A DNA stretch of 64,000 bases from Lutimaribacter pacificus (GCF_900142185.1 NZ_FQZZ01000010.1:1-64000); one strand, 5' to 3'; shown: positions 8,503 through 17,449, counted from the stretch's first letter. A program made the numbers and translations. The notes: generated by a model from the sequence alone, not told the origin.

Positions 8503-10843
8503 GGGTGATCCCCTTCTCGCCATCTGCCGCAGCGTGGCGCGCGCGCTGCGCCTCGATCTGCTCTTCGGCCAGAGCATCGAGAACGCGCTCCATGGCCGGG
8601 CCATGCGCGGTGACCTCGCTGCTTTGAAGATAGGTCTTGGCGAGTTCCAGCTGGCGCAGCGGATCCTCGGTGAACTTGTCCAGGACGTCCGCATTTCCCG
8701 CCCGCAGCGCGTCGATTGCGTCGGGGCTTAGTCGCTCGTTTATCTGCTGGACGATGTCCTGCTGCTCTGCCTCGGAGAGCGGGCCCTCGACGTCGGCGTT
8801 TCGCACAAAGGCCATGACGGTTGGCGCTGTCTCTTCCAGATACCGGCGCTCGGCGTAGTCTTGTCGCGCCTGGTCCTCGATCTCGAAACTGCGTTCGCTG
8901 ATATAGGCACGCGACGCGCCGAGCGAACGAAGGTGATTGATTTCGTCCTGGACGGCGTGCCCGAATTCATCATCCGGCATCTCCGTGCGATAGCGGGCGA
9001 GGGTGCGGAGCTCTTCGGTGATCGGACCCAGATGATCCGAAGGATCCCGCAAGGCGAGGTCCATGTCGCCAGCATGAAGCGTGCGGTCCTGTTCCGATAC
9101 CGCGTATTGCTGCGGCTTTCGGCCGTCGGTCGTTTGGTCCCAGGCCATCGACGCCAGTTCGGCATGCTGCGGGGATCTCTGCGCATAGGCATCGAACGCG
9201 GCGCGGGCCTCTTCCACCTCCACGGCGCCCGCCCGCCGGACGGACGGGTCGTCGGAGAACGGATGATCAAAATCCGTCCGACGGAACTGCGCCACCAGCG
9301 CCCTGAACGCCTGCCGCTCCGATGGGGCAAAAATGTTGGACCCGTCCTTCTCGAGATCACCCCTTGGTGCCGCCAACCGCTCGCTGAGCGCTGGCTCAGC
9401 GTCGTCCACCTCGTCGATCTCGGTTGGCGCGCGAAGGACGCGTACGTCGGTCAGAACATCGCCCAACCGAACATGCACGGCTTCCAGCCGGTCGAGCGCT
9501 TCTTCCAGGTCCGCAGGTTTATCCAGATCGAGGTCGCTTGCTTTGGCAATCCCCTGCAGATCCTGTGCCAGCCACTGGCGTTCCAGTGCGGCATTGCCAG
9601 CCCCTTCCCGCAGGCGCGCGGCCACAGCCTCGGCATCGATGCCCGTACCTTGCAAAGCCTCGGCCAGCTTTGGTGCCACCTCTCCATCGTCAAGACGCGC
9701 GAGGTGATCTTCACTTGCGTTTGACCTTGCATAGATGCCGTCCCGGGACGGGGCATCGACCAAGGCGGCGGAGCGATCCCCAAGCGGGTTCAAATGCGCG
9801 ACCGAGGCCAGAACGTCGGTCAGCTTGCGCTCGATCACCGGCCTCTCGGCCGCCGGCGCCCTGTCGATCGCCGCCTCGATCTGGCGAATGTTCTGAGAAA
9901 ACTCGGTGATCAGCGTGTCGAACGCTGCTTCGTCTTGGGACATGTAGATGGCTCCGTCAGATTGAATCTGACCGCCACTGGCAAGGATGGTGCTGGCCCT
10001 CTCGAGCGCTTCGGCCACGTCGTCGAAATTCGAACAGGACGCCTCCGCCGCGAGCCCGCGATAGATCAAAGCGTTGTGCCGGACGGTTTCCAGAGCGGTC
10101 GCCAGGTCAGCACCGGTTCTCTGGCGCTCGACTGGGGGACGACCTTCGTCGCGAGCCTTGTAGATTTCATCGATCTCGGCGCGGTAGGTCGTGACGCCGC
10201 GATCCAGACGACGCGTTGCCTCAAGCCGGATCCCGTGTCCTCTGGCCGCTTCGACCATCGCCTCGCGAAAGGCGTCGTAGTTGAAGTGATGATCCTTCCC
10301 GAGAAAGAACATTTCGCCATCCTTGCTGCGGCGGTTCAGAACGATATGCGCATGTGGATGCGCGCGATCTTGGTGTATTGCAGCAATATAGTCGAATTGC
10401 GAGCCCTCACCTTGAAAGAACTTCTCGCAGACCGCCTGGGTGATATCGCGCACCTCTTCACCCCTGGTCCCAACCGGGAATGCCATCAGCAGATGCGACG
10501 TATGGCCAAGCTTGGGGCTGTAGCGCTCGTTCCACTGGTTCTCGAACCGCCGCGCCACGCGGTTGATCTCGGCTTCCGAGAGCTGCTTCTTCCCGTCATG
10601 GGTGCCGCGGCTGTCGAGGATATGGGTCGACTTCGTCGTGAGATATGTGAGCTGCGCCCGTAGCTGCGCTCCGGTGTGACAGCCCCCTTTCGAGATCGCC
10701 TTGAAGATCGCTGGCGAATAGCCGCGCGCGGCCCGAACCATCTGCGCGCCCTTGGAAAGCCCCTGCCAGGATCCCGAAACCCGGCTCCAGCCGCGGTCAA
10801 AGAGCGCCGGGTCGATGCCACTGACCCGGTCACTCCGCGCCAT
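8495..10843 (-). CDS. VirD2-like relaxase/mobilisation nuclease
   Basis: The relaxase nicks oriT, stays attached to the 5' end and leads the strand out of the cell. The ATG at 10843 has a GAGAGGG ribosome site just upstream and overlaps mobC by 14 bp; the longer open frame beyond it reads through mobC. In the 782-residue product the N-terminal region holds the presumed catalytic tyrosine (QLTYLTTKS) and the HUH metal motif HQDRAHPHAHIVLNRR, as in VirD2-type proteins. The long remainder is acidic and probably helical, with no domain I can name; it may carry the transfer signal. The virC1/virC2 genes nearby support the VirD2 assignment. Confidence 0.88.
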   Translation of the reverse strand: MARSDRVSGIDPALFDRGWSRVSGSWQGLSKGAQMVRAARGYSPAIFKAISKGGCHTGAQLRAQLTYLTTKSTHILDSRGTHDGKKQLSEAEINRVARRFENQWNERYSPKLGHTSHLLMAFPVGTRGEEVRDITQAVCEKFFQGEGSQFDYIAAIHQDRAHPHAHIVLNRRSKDGEMFFLGKDHHFNYDAFREAMVEAARGHGIRLEATRRLDRGVTTYRAEIDEIYKARDEGRPPVERQRTGADLATALETVRHNALIYRGLAAEASCSNFDDVAEALERASTILASGGQIQSDGAIYMSQDEAAFDTLITEFSQNIRQIEAAIDRAPAAERPVIERKLTDVLASVAHLNPLGDRSAALVDAPSRDGIYARSNASEDHLARLDDGEVAPKLAEALQGTGIDAEAVAARLREGAGNAALERQWLAQDLQGIAKASDLDLDKPADLEEALDRLEAVHVRLGDVLTDVRVLRAPTEIDEVDDAEPALSERLAAPRGDLEKDGSNIFAPSERQAFRALVAQFRRTDFDHPFSDDPSVRRAGAVEVEEARAAFDAYAQRSPQHAELASMAWDQTTDGRKPQQYAVSEQDRTLHAGDMDLALRDPSDHLGPITEELRTLARYRTEMPDDEFGHAVQDEINHLRSLGASRAYISERSFEIEDQARQDYAERRYLEETAPTVMAFVRNADVEGPLSEAEQQDIVQQINERLSPDAIDALRAGNADVLDKFTEDPLRQLELAKTYLQSSEVTAHGPAMERVLDALAEEQIEAQRARHAAADGEKGITHG

Positions 10844-11417
10844 TCTCATCCCTCTCGGCGAGGCCCGCCAGGGCAGAGCTGATCTCAAGGTCAAGCAGGC
10901 TGCGCCGCGCACGCGACATCTCCTGGACCTGGTCGGCCAGATCGAAGACCAGACCCGCAAGGGCGCGGACGTCACGGTGACTTGAGGCCGGGTAGGACAG
11001 TCTCTCGCCCCGCACCTTGGCCTCGTTCAGACGTCGCGCGATCTGGTTCACGTTGTTGCCGACCCGGTTGAGCGCGGCGCCGAGGTTGCGCAACTCGTCA
11101 CACATCTCGTCGTCGGGCAGGAAGACACCTTCGGCCGCCAGCATCAGGCGGCGCATGGCATCCGAGCGGTGCGCAATCCCGCGCCGCGACAGCGCCGCGT
11201 CGAACCGGCGCAGGTCGTCGTCCGAGACCCGGATCCCCACAACCCGCGAACGGCTGCCATTCGCCGTCTGACGCTCACCCCAGTGGTTCACCACGTTGTA
11301 GATCGTCTTCAGGCTGACATCGTAGTGCGCGGCCAACGACGCCGCGGAGACGCCGTTCCGGCGGTCCTGGGCGATGATCGATCGCTCGGTCTCTGACAGT
11401 CTGCGACGGCGGGGCAT
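10830..11417 (-). CDS. mobC: MobC-type relaxosome accessory protein
   Basis: The 195-residue form from ATG 11417 is preferred; further upstream the frame would run into the inverted repeat. Residues 1-50 look like a helix-turn-helix of the transposase/resolvase kind (VSAASLAAHYDVSLKTIYN). A ribbon-helix-helix-like segment follows (VVGIRVSDDDLRRFDAAL), and then the MobC hallmark NLGAALNRVGNNVNQIARRLN region. MobC proteins bind oriT and help open the strands for the relaxase. The upstream intergenic region is where oriT would be expected. Confidence 0.85.
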   Translation of the reverse strand: MPRRRRLSETERSIIAQDRRNGVSAASLAAHYDVSLKTIYNVVNHWGERQTANGSRSRVVGIRVSDDDLRRFDAALSRRGIAHRSDAMRRLMLAAEGVFLPDDEMCDELRNLGAALNRVGNNVNQIARRLNEAKVRGERLSYPASSHRDVRALAGLVFDLADQVQEMSRARRSLLDLEISSALAGLAERDENGAE

Positions 11418-11451
11418 TTTGAAGTTAACGTTCCTATTTCTTGCCAACTTC

Positions 11452-11504
11452 GTACAAGCCCGCCGACTCCCAACGCAAGTGGAGTCGGCCATAAGGGCTT
11501 GTAC
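11452..11504. repeat. Large inverted repeat, candidate origin of transfer
   Basis: GTACAAGCCC followed by GCCGACTCC (11452-11470) faces GGAGTCGGC (11481-11489), CATAA and GGGCTTGTAC (11495-11504). The two arms pair over 19 bases with a 10-base loop and one 5-base bulge. It lies 35 bp upstream of mobC, in the gap between the leftward relaxase operon and the rightward virC genes, which is where oriT sits in related systems. No recognisable nic consensus was found, so the assignment rests on position and structure only. Confidence 0.45.
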
Positions 11505-11511
11505 TCAATAT

Positions 11512-11537
11512 AAAAAATCGCCCTGCAGGGGCGATTT
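11512..11537 (-). terminator. Intrinsic terminator pointing leftward
   Basis: AAATCGCCC and GGGCGATTT pair across a 5-base loop. On the minus strand the stem is followed by a run of T (from the A tract at 11512-11517). It would stop transcription entering the oriT/mobC region from the right, insulating the transfer operon. Confidence 0.6.
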
Positions 11538-11969
11538 CCCGTCCCTTGTCAAATGGATCGCGCTTCGCGCTCATTGCACCACGCGATGCGGTCTCCGCAT
11601 CGCGCATCGCGTCTTTCGCCCCCCGTCGCTTGCACCCCGCAAGACGGGTTTTGCTGCGTGCTGACCGTCTCGCGTCACCCGCAGAACGCCATACGCGCGG
11701 CTGCCTCCCGTCGTCTGGCGCACGCTATCCGTCACCTGCAGTCCGTCCGCAGCACATCGCCGAGGGCATCCCGACATTTGGAGGGTGTGTGGTGCCTCGC
11801 GACGAATGCTGAAGGCGCCACGGAAGACGTCGCACGGTCATCGCACAACGCCACCCGCTGCACGCCAAGCGCGGGCCGCATCCCGACTTCTGCTTGACCC
11901 CTCCGCCCCATGCGTTTAGCGACATTTTTACATTATCGTTGCGATTCACTATTTTTGCGGAGGATCAGA
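11538..11969. other. Gene-free region between the two transfer operons
   Basis: I see no convincing gene here. The region is rich in GCG/CGC words and holds a strong hairpin, GCGATGCGG at 11583-11591 with CCGCATCGC at 11595-11603 and a 3-base loop. An AT-rich tract at 11930-11955 just ahead of virC1 probably carries its promoter. With the inverted repeat at 11452 it likely forms the non-coding transfer-origin region. Confidence 0.5.
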
Positions 11970-12689
11970 ATGCCGAACGAAAATCTTGTGGTGATCGCAG
12001 CGATGGCCCGGAAAGGGGGCAGTGGAAAAACGACGCTTTCGCGCGCCTTGATCAGCGCCGCGATCGCCGCCGGACGCAGAGTGATGTTGATCGACACGGA
12101 CAGCACGAGGGTGCTCGGGGCCTGGCATGCTCGGGCGGAAGCCGGTGGGCTGAGTTCGCCGCTTCTCTGCTCGGCCACCGTCGAAAGCGTGGCGGGTGTC
12201 GAGGATCAGATCGATCAGGTCTACATGGCAGGCACGGCAGACTTCATCTTCATCGATACCGCAGGGGTCGGTGCCGAATGGTCAGACGGCATCGCGGTGC
12301 TTGCGGACCACATTGTGACGCCCGTCATGCTGTCGACGTCTGATTTCGATGTCGGCGCACAGACTGCCGATTGGTATGAGAAGCTGAAATCCCGCGTTGA
12401 CGACCCCTCCAGCCTTCCGCGCCACCACGTCGTCCTGAACATGGTCGACCCGAAAACGACCCGTGCTGACGCCGCCCTAATTGAAGAAGCGCTCACCCGT
12501 TTTCCGGTGATTGAGACCGTCATGATGCGGCGGAACACTTACAAGGAGATGGACCAGAAGGGGCTTCTCCACGCCTTGGCGCTGGAAAAGCAAACCGATC
12601 CAAACCCTCTGATGCGTCCACATGTACGTCATGTCGTCGAGGCGCTCGAGGAGGCGACGGACATCCTCAACAATATTCTTGCTGCGTGA
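11970..12689 (+). CDS. virC1: VirC1-like ParA-family ATPase
   Basis: This is a ParA/MinD-type ATPase with a deviant Walker A motif (KGGSGKTTL) near the N-terminus and IDTDS and FIDTAGVG motifs downstream. The ATG at 11970 follows GGAGGATCAGA and gives 239 residues. Because the next gene is VirC2-like and a VirD2-like relaxase lies across the gap, VirC1 is the best reading; in Agrobacterium VirC1 helps bring the processed strand to the VirD4 gate. A plain plasmid-partition ParA is the alternative, but no parB or parS is visible. Confidence 0.78.
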   Translation: MPNENLVVIAAMARKGGSGKTTLSRALISAAIAAGRRVMLIDTDSTRVLGAWHARAEAGGLSSPLLCSATVESVAGVEDQIDQVYMAGTADFIFIDTAGVGAEWSDGIAVLADHIVTPVMLSTSDFDVGAQTADWYEKLKSRVDDPSSLPRHHVVLNMVDPKTTRADAALIEEALTRFPVIETVMMRRNTYKEMDQKGLLHALALEKQTDPNPLMRPHVRHVVEALEEATDILNNILAA

Positions 12690-12699
12690 GGACAGTCGA

Positions 12700-13341
12700 T
12701 TGCGCAAGAAGATCCCGACCATCACTAGGCCCGACCCAGCCTACGCCGCCACCCTGCAACAGGGTGACCGCGAGGTTCCCGGGAAGGAGGAAGAGGTACA
12801 GGTCACAGCAACAAAGACAGGCACCCCAGTCGCTGACGTTGGCGCTGATCGGCACGAGTCGGAGCGTGCGCCGGAAAGTGCCGTGGCGCCGCACCAAATC
12901 ACCGAGGAAAGCTCTGACCCGCATACCAGCCTGAGAGCTCCCGTATCGGCACGAGCTTTGAGCCCGACCCGGAAGATCGACATCAGGGTCAACGCACTCG
13001 AACGACAGGAAGCAGCGCTGGAAACTTGTGGTGTTGAGCCGGCACATGTGGTGCGTGCCGCCCTGCGCCGTGCAGTCAAAGGCTGGCAACTGTCGCCGGT
13101 CTTCGCCCCAGTCGCGGAGGAGCGACGCACTCGAAACACACAGTGGCAGGCCCGGACATCTCTGGCAGTCGATGCGGCCAGCCTGGGCGTCCTCCTCCGG
13201 GACCACGACCCCCTCGACGTCTTGAGTAAATGGGCCCTGATCCGCGGCCAAGTGGAACCACGCATTTGGGGCGAGATCGACAAGATCCTGGAAGAAATTT
13301 CTGCTCGTGCTGCATCGCCGCATGAGCAGCACACACCGTAA
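12700..13341 (+). CDS. virC2: VirC2-like ribbon-helix-helix protein
   Basis: The likely start is TTG 12700, with TGAGGA at 12687-12692 overlapping the virC1 stop; no ATG fits as well. The 213-residue product has a long, charged, probably disordered N-terminal third and a C-terminal DNA-binding part starting KIDIRVNALERQEAALE, typical of VirC2 ribbon-helix-helix proteins that bind the overdrive sequence next to the nick site. It lies 10 bp downstream of virC1, so the two are co-transcribed. Confidence 0.72.
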   Translation: MRKKIPTITRPDPAYAATLQQGDREVPGKEEEVQVTATKTGTPVADVGADRHESERAPESAVAPHQITEESSDPHTSLRAPVSARALSPTRKIDIRVNALERQEAALETCGVEPAHVVRAALRRAVKGWQLSPVFAPVAEERRTRNTQWQARTSLAVDAASLGVLLRDHDPLDVLSKWALIRGQVEPRIWGEIDKILEEISARAASPHEQHTP

Positions 13342-13462
13342 GAGACCTATCTGAAAAGATAACTTGCGTTTCGCCGGTGGATTTTCGCCCACCGGCGGAA
13401 GCTCGCCTTGCGGTTGCGGAAAGCGTGGCGCTAATGAGCGTCATAGGGAATTTCAGACCTCA

Positions 13463-13578
13463 TGTCGCGTAGCCCTTAATTGTGAGATGAGAAATCCAAC
13501 GAAATCAACGGCTGTGCTTTGCCCTTAAATATGAGATTTTGCCTTTTATTCCGATATTTTTACCCTTAAACCTGCGAC
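13463..13578. repeat. Left-end transposase-binding repeats (three)
   Basis: Three copies of a motif around TTTGCCCTTAANTNTGAGAT occur: 13463-13490 (terminal), 13514-13537 and, more degenerate, 13557-13578. Spaced repeats of this kind are the TniA/TnsB binding sites of Tn7-like elements. The tniA start lies just inside. Confidence 0.65.
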
Positions 13579-13593
13579 AGGGTTCACAGACAT

Positions 13594-15243
13594 GTGCGGC
13601 AAGTATCGATGGATGATGATGGCGAAGACTCCGTTGCCGTTGGTGCTGAGGAGGCGCGCAGGGCCGCGGTGCTGCGTCCGCTTGTCCAGGCATATCTGAA
13701 AGGTACTGGCAGTCTGGAACGTGGCATCAATGACGCCGTTTGGGAGCTTGGTGTCAGCAGGGCGACGGTCTGGCGTTGGATAAAGCGGCTGGTCGAAGAT
13801 GGTGGACGCACCAGTGCCCTTGCTCCGCGGAAACGGGGTCGTCCAGCCGGTACGGCCTTGATATCTAGCAAGGTCGAAGCGGTGATCGAAGAGCACCTTC
13901 GCCGCTATTTCTTGCGCCGGGAGCGTCCGAGCCTCTCGCGCGTCGTGACAGAAATCCGCAGCGCGTGCTGGCAACAAGGCTTGCAGCCGCCGACACGGCG
14001 GACGGTTCAGCGTCGCCTGGATGCGATGGATGCCCGCGAAGTTGCGAAGGCACGCGAGGGCGCAAAGGCAGCCCGCCAGAAATTTGCGCCGGTAACAGGT
14101 GAGAACAAGGCCAGTGTGCCACTAGAGATCGTCCAAATTGATCATACGCCGGCGGACATCATTCTTGTCGACAGCTTTGAACGCCAACCAATTGGGCGGC
14201 CTTGGGTCACGCTGGCGATCGACATCGCAACGCGGATGGTAACCGGATACTACACTTCTCTCGAGGCGCCTTCGCGACTGTCAGTGGCGCTTTGCCTGAC
14301 ACAGGCGGTTGCCCCCAAGGCGGAACTTCTGGCGGAATTGGCGTGCAATATTCCTTGGCCCGCACAGGGCAAACCGCTCAGCCTCCACGTCGACAACGGC
14401 CGCGATTTCCGTTCGCGGGCCTTTCGATCGGCATGTGCTGAATGGGGGATAGATCTGGTCTATCGGCCGCCGGGAAGTCCTCACTTCGGAGGTCACATCG
14501 AACGTTTGATCGGGACGATGATGGGGGCCGTTCACCTGTTGCCGGGAACAACGCAATCCTCGGTCGCGACCAAGGGCGACTATGATGCGGAAGGCATGGC
14601 CACGATGACGTTGAGCGAATTCGATCGTTGGTTTGCTTTGGAAATCTGCCGATACAACAACAGCGTTCATTCAAGTCTTGGCTGCACGCCTATCGCCAAA
14701 TGGGAGACGCTCTCGGTGGAGATGATGGGCGACATCCCCTTTGAGATGGAAGCCTTTCAGGTGAGCTTCCTGCCGAGCGAACTGCGCAAGGTCAGGCGGG
14801 ACGGCATCCATCTGTTCCAGATACGGTACTGGTCCGATGCCCTTGCAGGTCACATTGGGCGCGGGGACAAAAAGGTGGTCGTTCGCTACGATCCTCGTGA
14901 TATCTCAATGATATGGGTTGAATTGGACGATGGCCGATTTGTTGAAGCGCGGTACAGAAACCTGGAAATTCCGCCCGTGTCCCTCTGGGAATATCGCGAA
15001 GCCATGAGGAAGGCCCGCGCCCTTGGCAAGTCCGGGTCCAATGAGCTGGTTCTGGCAGAGTTGATCCGACAGCAACGCCAGATCGAGGCTGAAAGCCGGG
15101 GCCTGACGAAGGCCGAACGCAGAACCCGTGAACGAAAAGGGGCATTGCAGGGCGCCAACTCGGCCGTTTCGTCAACCGAAGGGCTGCGCCCGATCGACAC
15201 GGGTGATACATCGCGCCCATTGTTCAAGGTGGAGAGATGGTGA
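13594..15243 (+). CDS. tniA: TniA transposase (DDE, Mu/TnsB family)
   Basis: This 549-residue transposase cuts and joins the transposon ends. An N-terminal helix-turn-helix region (GVSRATVWRWIKRL) is followed by the integrase core with IDHT, VDNGRDF and HIERLIG supplying the three acidic residues, then a C-terminal beta-rich domain and a charged tail (AERRTRERKG) that would contact TniB. The start is GTG 13594 or ATG 13609; the latter gives MDDDGEDS. The stop is followed at once by tniB. Confidence 0.9.
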   Translation: MRQVSMDDDGEDSVAVGAEEARRAAVLRPLVQAYLKGTGSLERGINDAVWELGVSRATVWRWIKRLVEDGGRTSALAPRKRGRPAGTALISSKVEAVIEEHLRRYFLRRERPSLSRVVTEIRSACWQQGLQPPTRRTVQRRLDAMDAREVAKAREGAKAARQKFAPVTGENKASVPLEIVQIDHTPADIILVDSFERQPIGRPWVTLAIDIATRMVTGYYTSLEAPSRLSVALCLTQAVAPKAELLAELACNIPWPAQGKPLSLHVDNGRDFRSRAFRSACAEWGIDLVYRPPGSPHFGGHIERLIGTMMGAVHLLPGTTQSSVATKGDYDAEGMATMTLSEFDRWFALEICRYNNSVHSSLGCTPIAKWETLSVEMMGDIPFEMEAFQVSFLPSELRKVRRDGIHLFQIRYWSDALAGHIGRGDKKVVVRYDPRDISMIWVELDDGRFVEARYRNLEIPPVSLWEYREAMRKARALGKSGSNELVLAELIRQQRQIEAESRGLTKAERRTRERKGALQGANSAVSSTEGLRPIDTGDTSRPLFKVERW

Positions 15244-15244
15244 A

Positions 15245-16126
15245 TTGAGGGCAGGGACAACTGAAGAAGACGGTCGGATCGCCCTCATTCAATCAGACAT
15301 CTGGATCGGCTTTCCACGGGCCGAACAGGTGTTGGACCGCTTGCAGGGTATGATCGAAGCGCCACGGCAAACCCGTATGCCTGGGCTTCTTGTGCATGGT
15401 GCCTCCGGGATCGGGAAGACGATGATCGCCCGAAACCTGTCGCGCAAGTACGCACCAGACTACGATCCTGCGTCAGGCATTACCCGCACACCGCTGCTGC
15501 TTTTGCAAGCGCCGCCTGCGCCTGACGAACGGCGGTTCTACCTGCACATCCTGGCCGCCGTCGGCGCCCCGGCGACGGCACTGAGCGCCCGCGCTCAAAA
15601 TGTGGCTTCCCTCGAAGTCCGCGTCATCGCGCTCCTACGCGACCTTGGCCTTCGGATGATCATGATCGACGAGGTTCACAACCTCTTGGCCGGGACCCAC
15701 CGCGAACAGCGCCGCTTTCTCAATGTTCTGCGGTATCTCAGCAATGAACTCGAAGTATCGCTGGTCTGCCTCGGGGTCAGCGAGGCCGTCGATGCCATCC
15801 GTGGTGATATCCAGCTTGCCAGGCGGCTGGACGAACATCACCTGCCAAACTGGCGCGACGATGCCGAGTTCTCGGACATGATCCAGACACTCATCGCGGC
15901 AATGCCTCTCGAGAAGAAATCCAATCTGAAGGTCAAGTCGCTCAAGCAGATACTTGCGCTGACCGGTGGGGTGACCTCGCGCATCTTCGCCCTGATCAAG
16001 GATCTTTCCATAGACGCCATTGGCACAGGTGAGGAATGCATCACTGATGACGCGATCGCGAAATGGACACCGGTTTGGTCGCGCCATGCAAACTCCCATC
16101 GGCGGCTGGAAAAGTCCGGGGTGTGA
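15245..16126 (+). CDS. tniB: TniB AAA+ transposition regulator
   Basis: This is a 293-residue ATPase related to TnsC/MuB, with Walker A GASGIGKTM and Walker B MIMIDEVHNLL. It selects target DNA and activates TniA. A TTG start at 15245 is inferred from the GGTGGAGAG site at 15229-15236, since no ATG is in frame near the tniA stop. It overlaps tniQ by 4 bp. Confidence 0.87.
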   Translation: MRAGTTEEDGRIALIQSDIWIGFPRAEQVLDRLQGMIEAPRQTRMPGLLVHGASGIGKTMIARNLSRKYAPDYDPASGITRTPLLLLQAPPAPDERRFYLHILAAVGAPATALSARAQNVASLEVRVIALLRDLGLRMIMIDEVHNLLAGTHREQRRFLNVLRYLSNELEVSLVCLGVSEAVDAIRGDIQLARRLDEHHLPNWRDDAEFSDMIQTLIAAMPLEKKSNLKVKSLKQILALTGGVTSRIFALIKDLSIDAIGTGEECITDDAIAKWTPVWSRHANSHRRLEKSGV

Positions 16127-16914
16127 AGCCGCGCCCGCTGCCGAAAACTGTCACGCCGCTGCCAGACGAGCTGTTGTCAGGTTGGCTATCTCGGCTGGCT
16201 GCGACCAACTACTGTGATGACACGGAACTGCTGGCTCATATACAAATCGATTACGTGCATGGCACTGCCTTGGACTTCAGCATCGACGCGGCTACGGCAG
16301 AGAAGATTGCCAATGCCGCACGTGTCGACCCAGATGTCGTGCGATCTTTGGCCTTTCCGGCGATGACAGCACGAGAAGCTTCGCTGACGGCTCAGATACC
16401 ATTCCAGCATTGCATGCAATGCTCCCGAGAGGGCCTTTCGCTCAGGCATTGGAGGCGGGCCTGGGCATTTGACTGCCAATTCTGCGGGACGAGACTTGTG
16501 CAGACCCTTGGCAAACCCGGTGAGGAACAAATATCCGGAAAACTGATATACCGAGCGCGCCGCGGGGCAGGGATGCTTGAGTGCGCCGCGCGATCGCGCG
16601 GCCCCAAGCAACTTCGGCGCGCAATGCGCGCAGTCACCTTTGCCATGTCACTCAAAACCTTCCGCGGGGATCCGTCGTTCGCTGTCCAGAACCCCAGATC
16701 GGAAGTTAGGCTGTTCTGCCTCGCCGCAATCGCCGCCGCTCGATCCCATCCCTTGGCTAAGGCAGCCATCGTCAGCAAAAGCATCGACGACTATGCAAGG
16801 GTTGCTCTCTTGCGCGCCTTCGAGACGGAGCCCCGTCTGCTTGCTGCGGTTGATCACATCGCGCAAAGGCGCGCGAGAAGCAAAGGCCCCATGACAGCCG
16901 CATCTCACAATTAA
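16123..16914 (+). CDS. tniQ: TniQ transposition protein
   Basis: This 263-residue protein of the TniQ/TnsD family has an LPDELLSGWLSRLA N-terminal motif and a zinc ribbon (CMQC, then CQFCG). TniQ links target choice to the TniB-TniA machine. The GTG at 16123 overlaps the tniB stop as GTGA, which supports that start over the longer open frame. The C-terminal codons and stop lie inside the right-end repeat at 16901, so coding and end sequence share bases. Confidence 0.85.
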   Translation: MKPRPLPKTVTPLPDELLSGWLSRLAATNYCDDTELLAHIQIDYVHGTALDFSIDAATAEKIANAARVDPDVVRSLAFPAMTAREASLTAQIPFQHCMQCSREGLSLRHWRRAWAFDCQFCGTRLVQTLGKPGEEQISGKLIYRARRGAGMLECAARSRGPKQLRRAMRAVTFAMSLKTFRGDPSFAVQNPRSEVRLFCLAAIAAARSHPLAKAAIVSKSIDDYARVALLRAFETEPRLLAAVDHIAQRRARSKGPMTAASHN

Positions 16915-16968
16915 GGGCAAAAATTTTCGCCAAACGCGCCCCGTCTCAGATTAAAGGGCAACGCGACA
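16901..16968. repeat. Right-end transposase-binding repeats (two)
   Basis: Two inverted copies of the left-end motif are present: 16901-16925 (CATCTCACAATTAAGGGCAA) and the terminal 16942-16968 ending ACGCGACA. With three copies on the left the ends are asymmetric, as is usual for Tn7-like transposons. Confidence 0.65.
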
Positions 16969-17015
16969 CCAAGGACTGTCCGGTTTGATTGCCGCGGATT
17001 TCCTCAAGAAACCTT

Positions 17016-17438
17016 TTAGGCCTCCTCCCTCAGCGCATCTATGACGGGGCATTCGGGCACATCGTCTCCGCTACATTGCGCCACGGTGGACGACAGGACG
17101 TGCTCAATGCGCTTGAGATCCGCGATCTTGGCGCGGACTGAAGCGAGATGCGCATTTGCCAGACCCTGCACCTCGCCGCAGGTCTGGGCCCCGCCATCGA
17201 CCAATGCGAGCAGATCGCGAACCTCGTCGAGCGTGAACCCCAACTCGCGCGCGCGCATGATGAAGCGCAGACGCGCGACATGTCTGTCATCGTAGACGCG
17301 ATAATTTTTGCTGGAGCGCGGCGGCTCGGGCATGACGCCGATGTTCTCGTAGTAGCGAATAGTTTCGAGATTGCAGCCGGTCAGCTTGGCCAGATCTCCG
17401 CGCCTGAGGACCTTCACCGATCTGTGATGATTATTCAC
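17016..17438 (-). CDS. merR: MerR mercury-responsive regulator
   Basis: MerR binds Hg(II) and untwists the mer promoter. The GTG at 17438 is preceded by AGGGGGT and gives 140 residues; the much longer open frame upstream is antisense to merT-merF. The N-terminal helix-turn-helix (LETIRYYENIGVMPEPPR) is followed by a coiled coil and the three mercury-binding cysteines at 87, 122 and 130 (QTCGE, AQCSGDDVPECP). It is divergent from merT with the operator between them. Confidence 0.9.
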   Translation of the reverse strand: MNNHHRSVKVLRRGDLAKLTGCNLETIRYYENIGVMPEPPRSSKNYRVYDDRHVARLRFIMRARELGFTLDEVRDLLALVDGGAQTCGEVQGLANAHLASVRAKIADLKRIEHVLSSTVAQCSGDDVPECPVIDALREEA

Positions 17439-17449
17439 ACCAAACCCCC

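Larger units (their letters stand above)
13463..16968 (+). mobile_element. TniABQ transposon (Tn5053/Tn7-like superfamily)
   Basis: This is a 3.5-kb transposon with ends TGTCGCGTAGCCCTTAATT at 13463 and, inverted, TGTCGCGTTGCCCTTTAAT at 16968. It encodes TniA, TniB and TniQ in an overlapping operon and carries no cargo. Each end has further internal copies of the terminal motif. No 5-bp target duplication is visible (CCTCA on the left, CCAAG on the right). The mercury operon starts directly outside the right end, unlike Tn5053, where mer lies inside. Confidence 0.82.

Noticed and set aside
9794-10663. 289-codon plus-strand frame in the relaxase
   Set aside because: It is antisense to the relaxase including its HUH motif.
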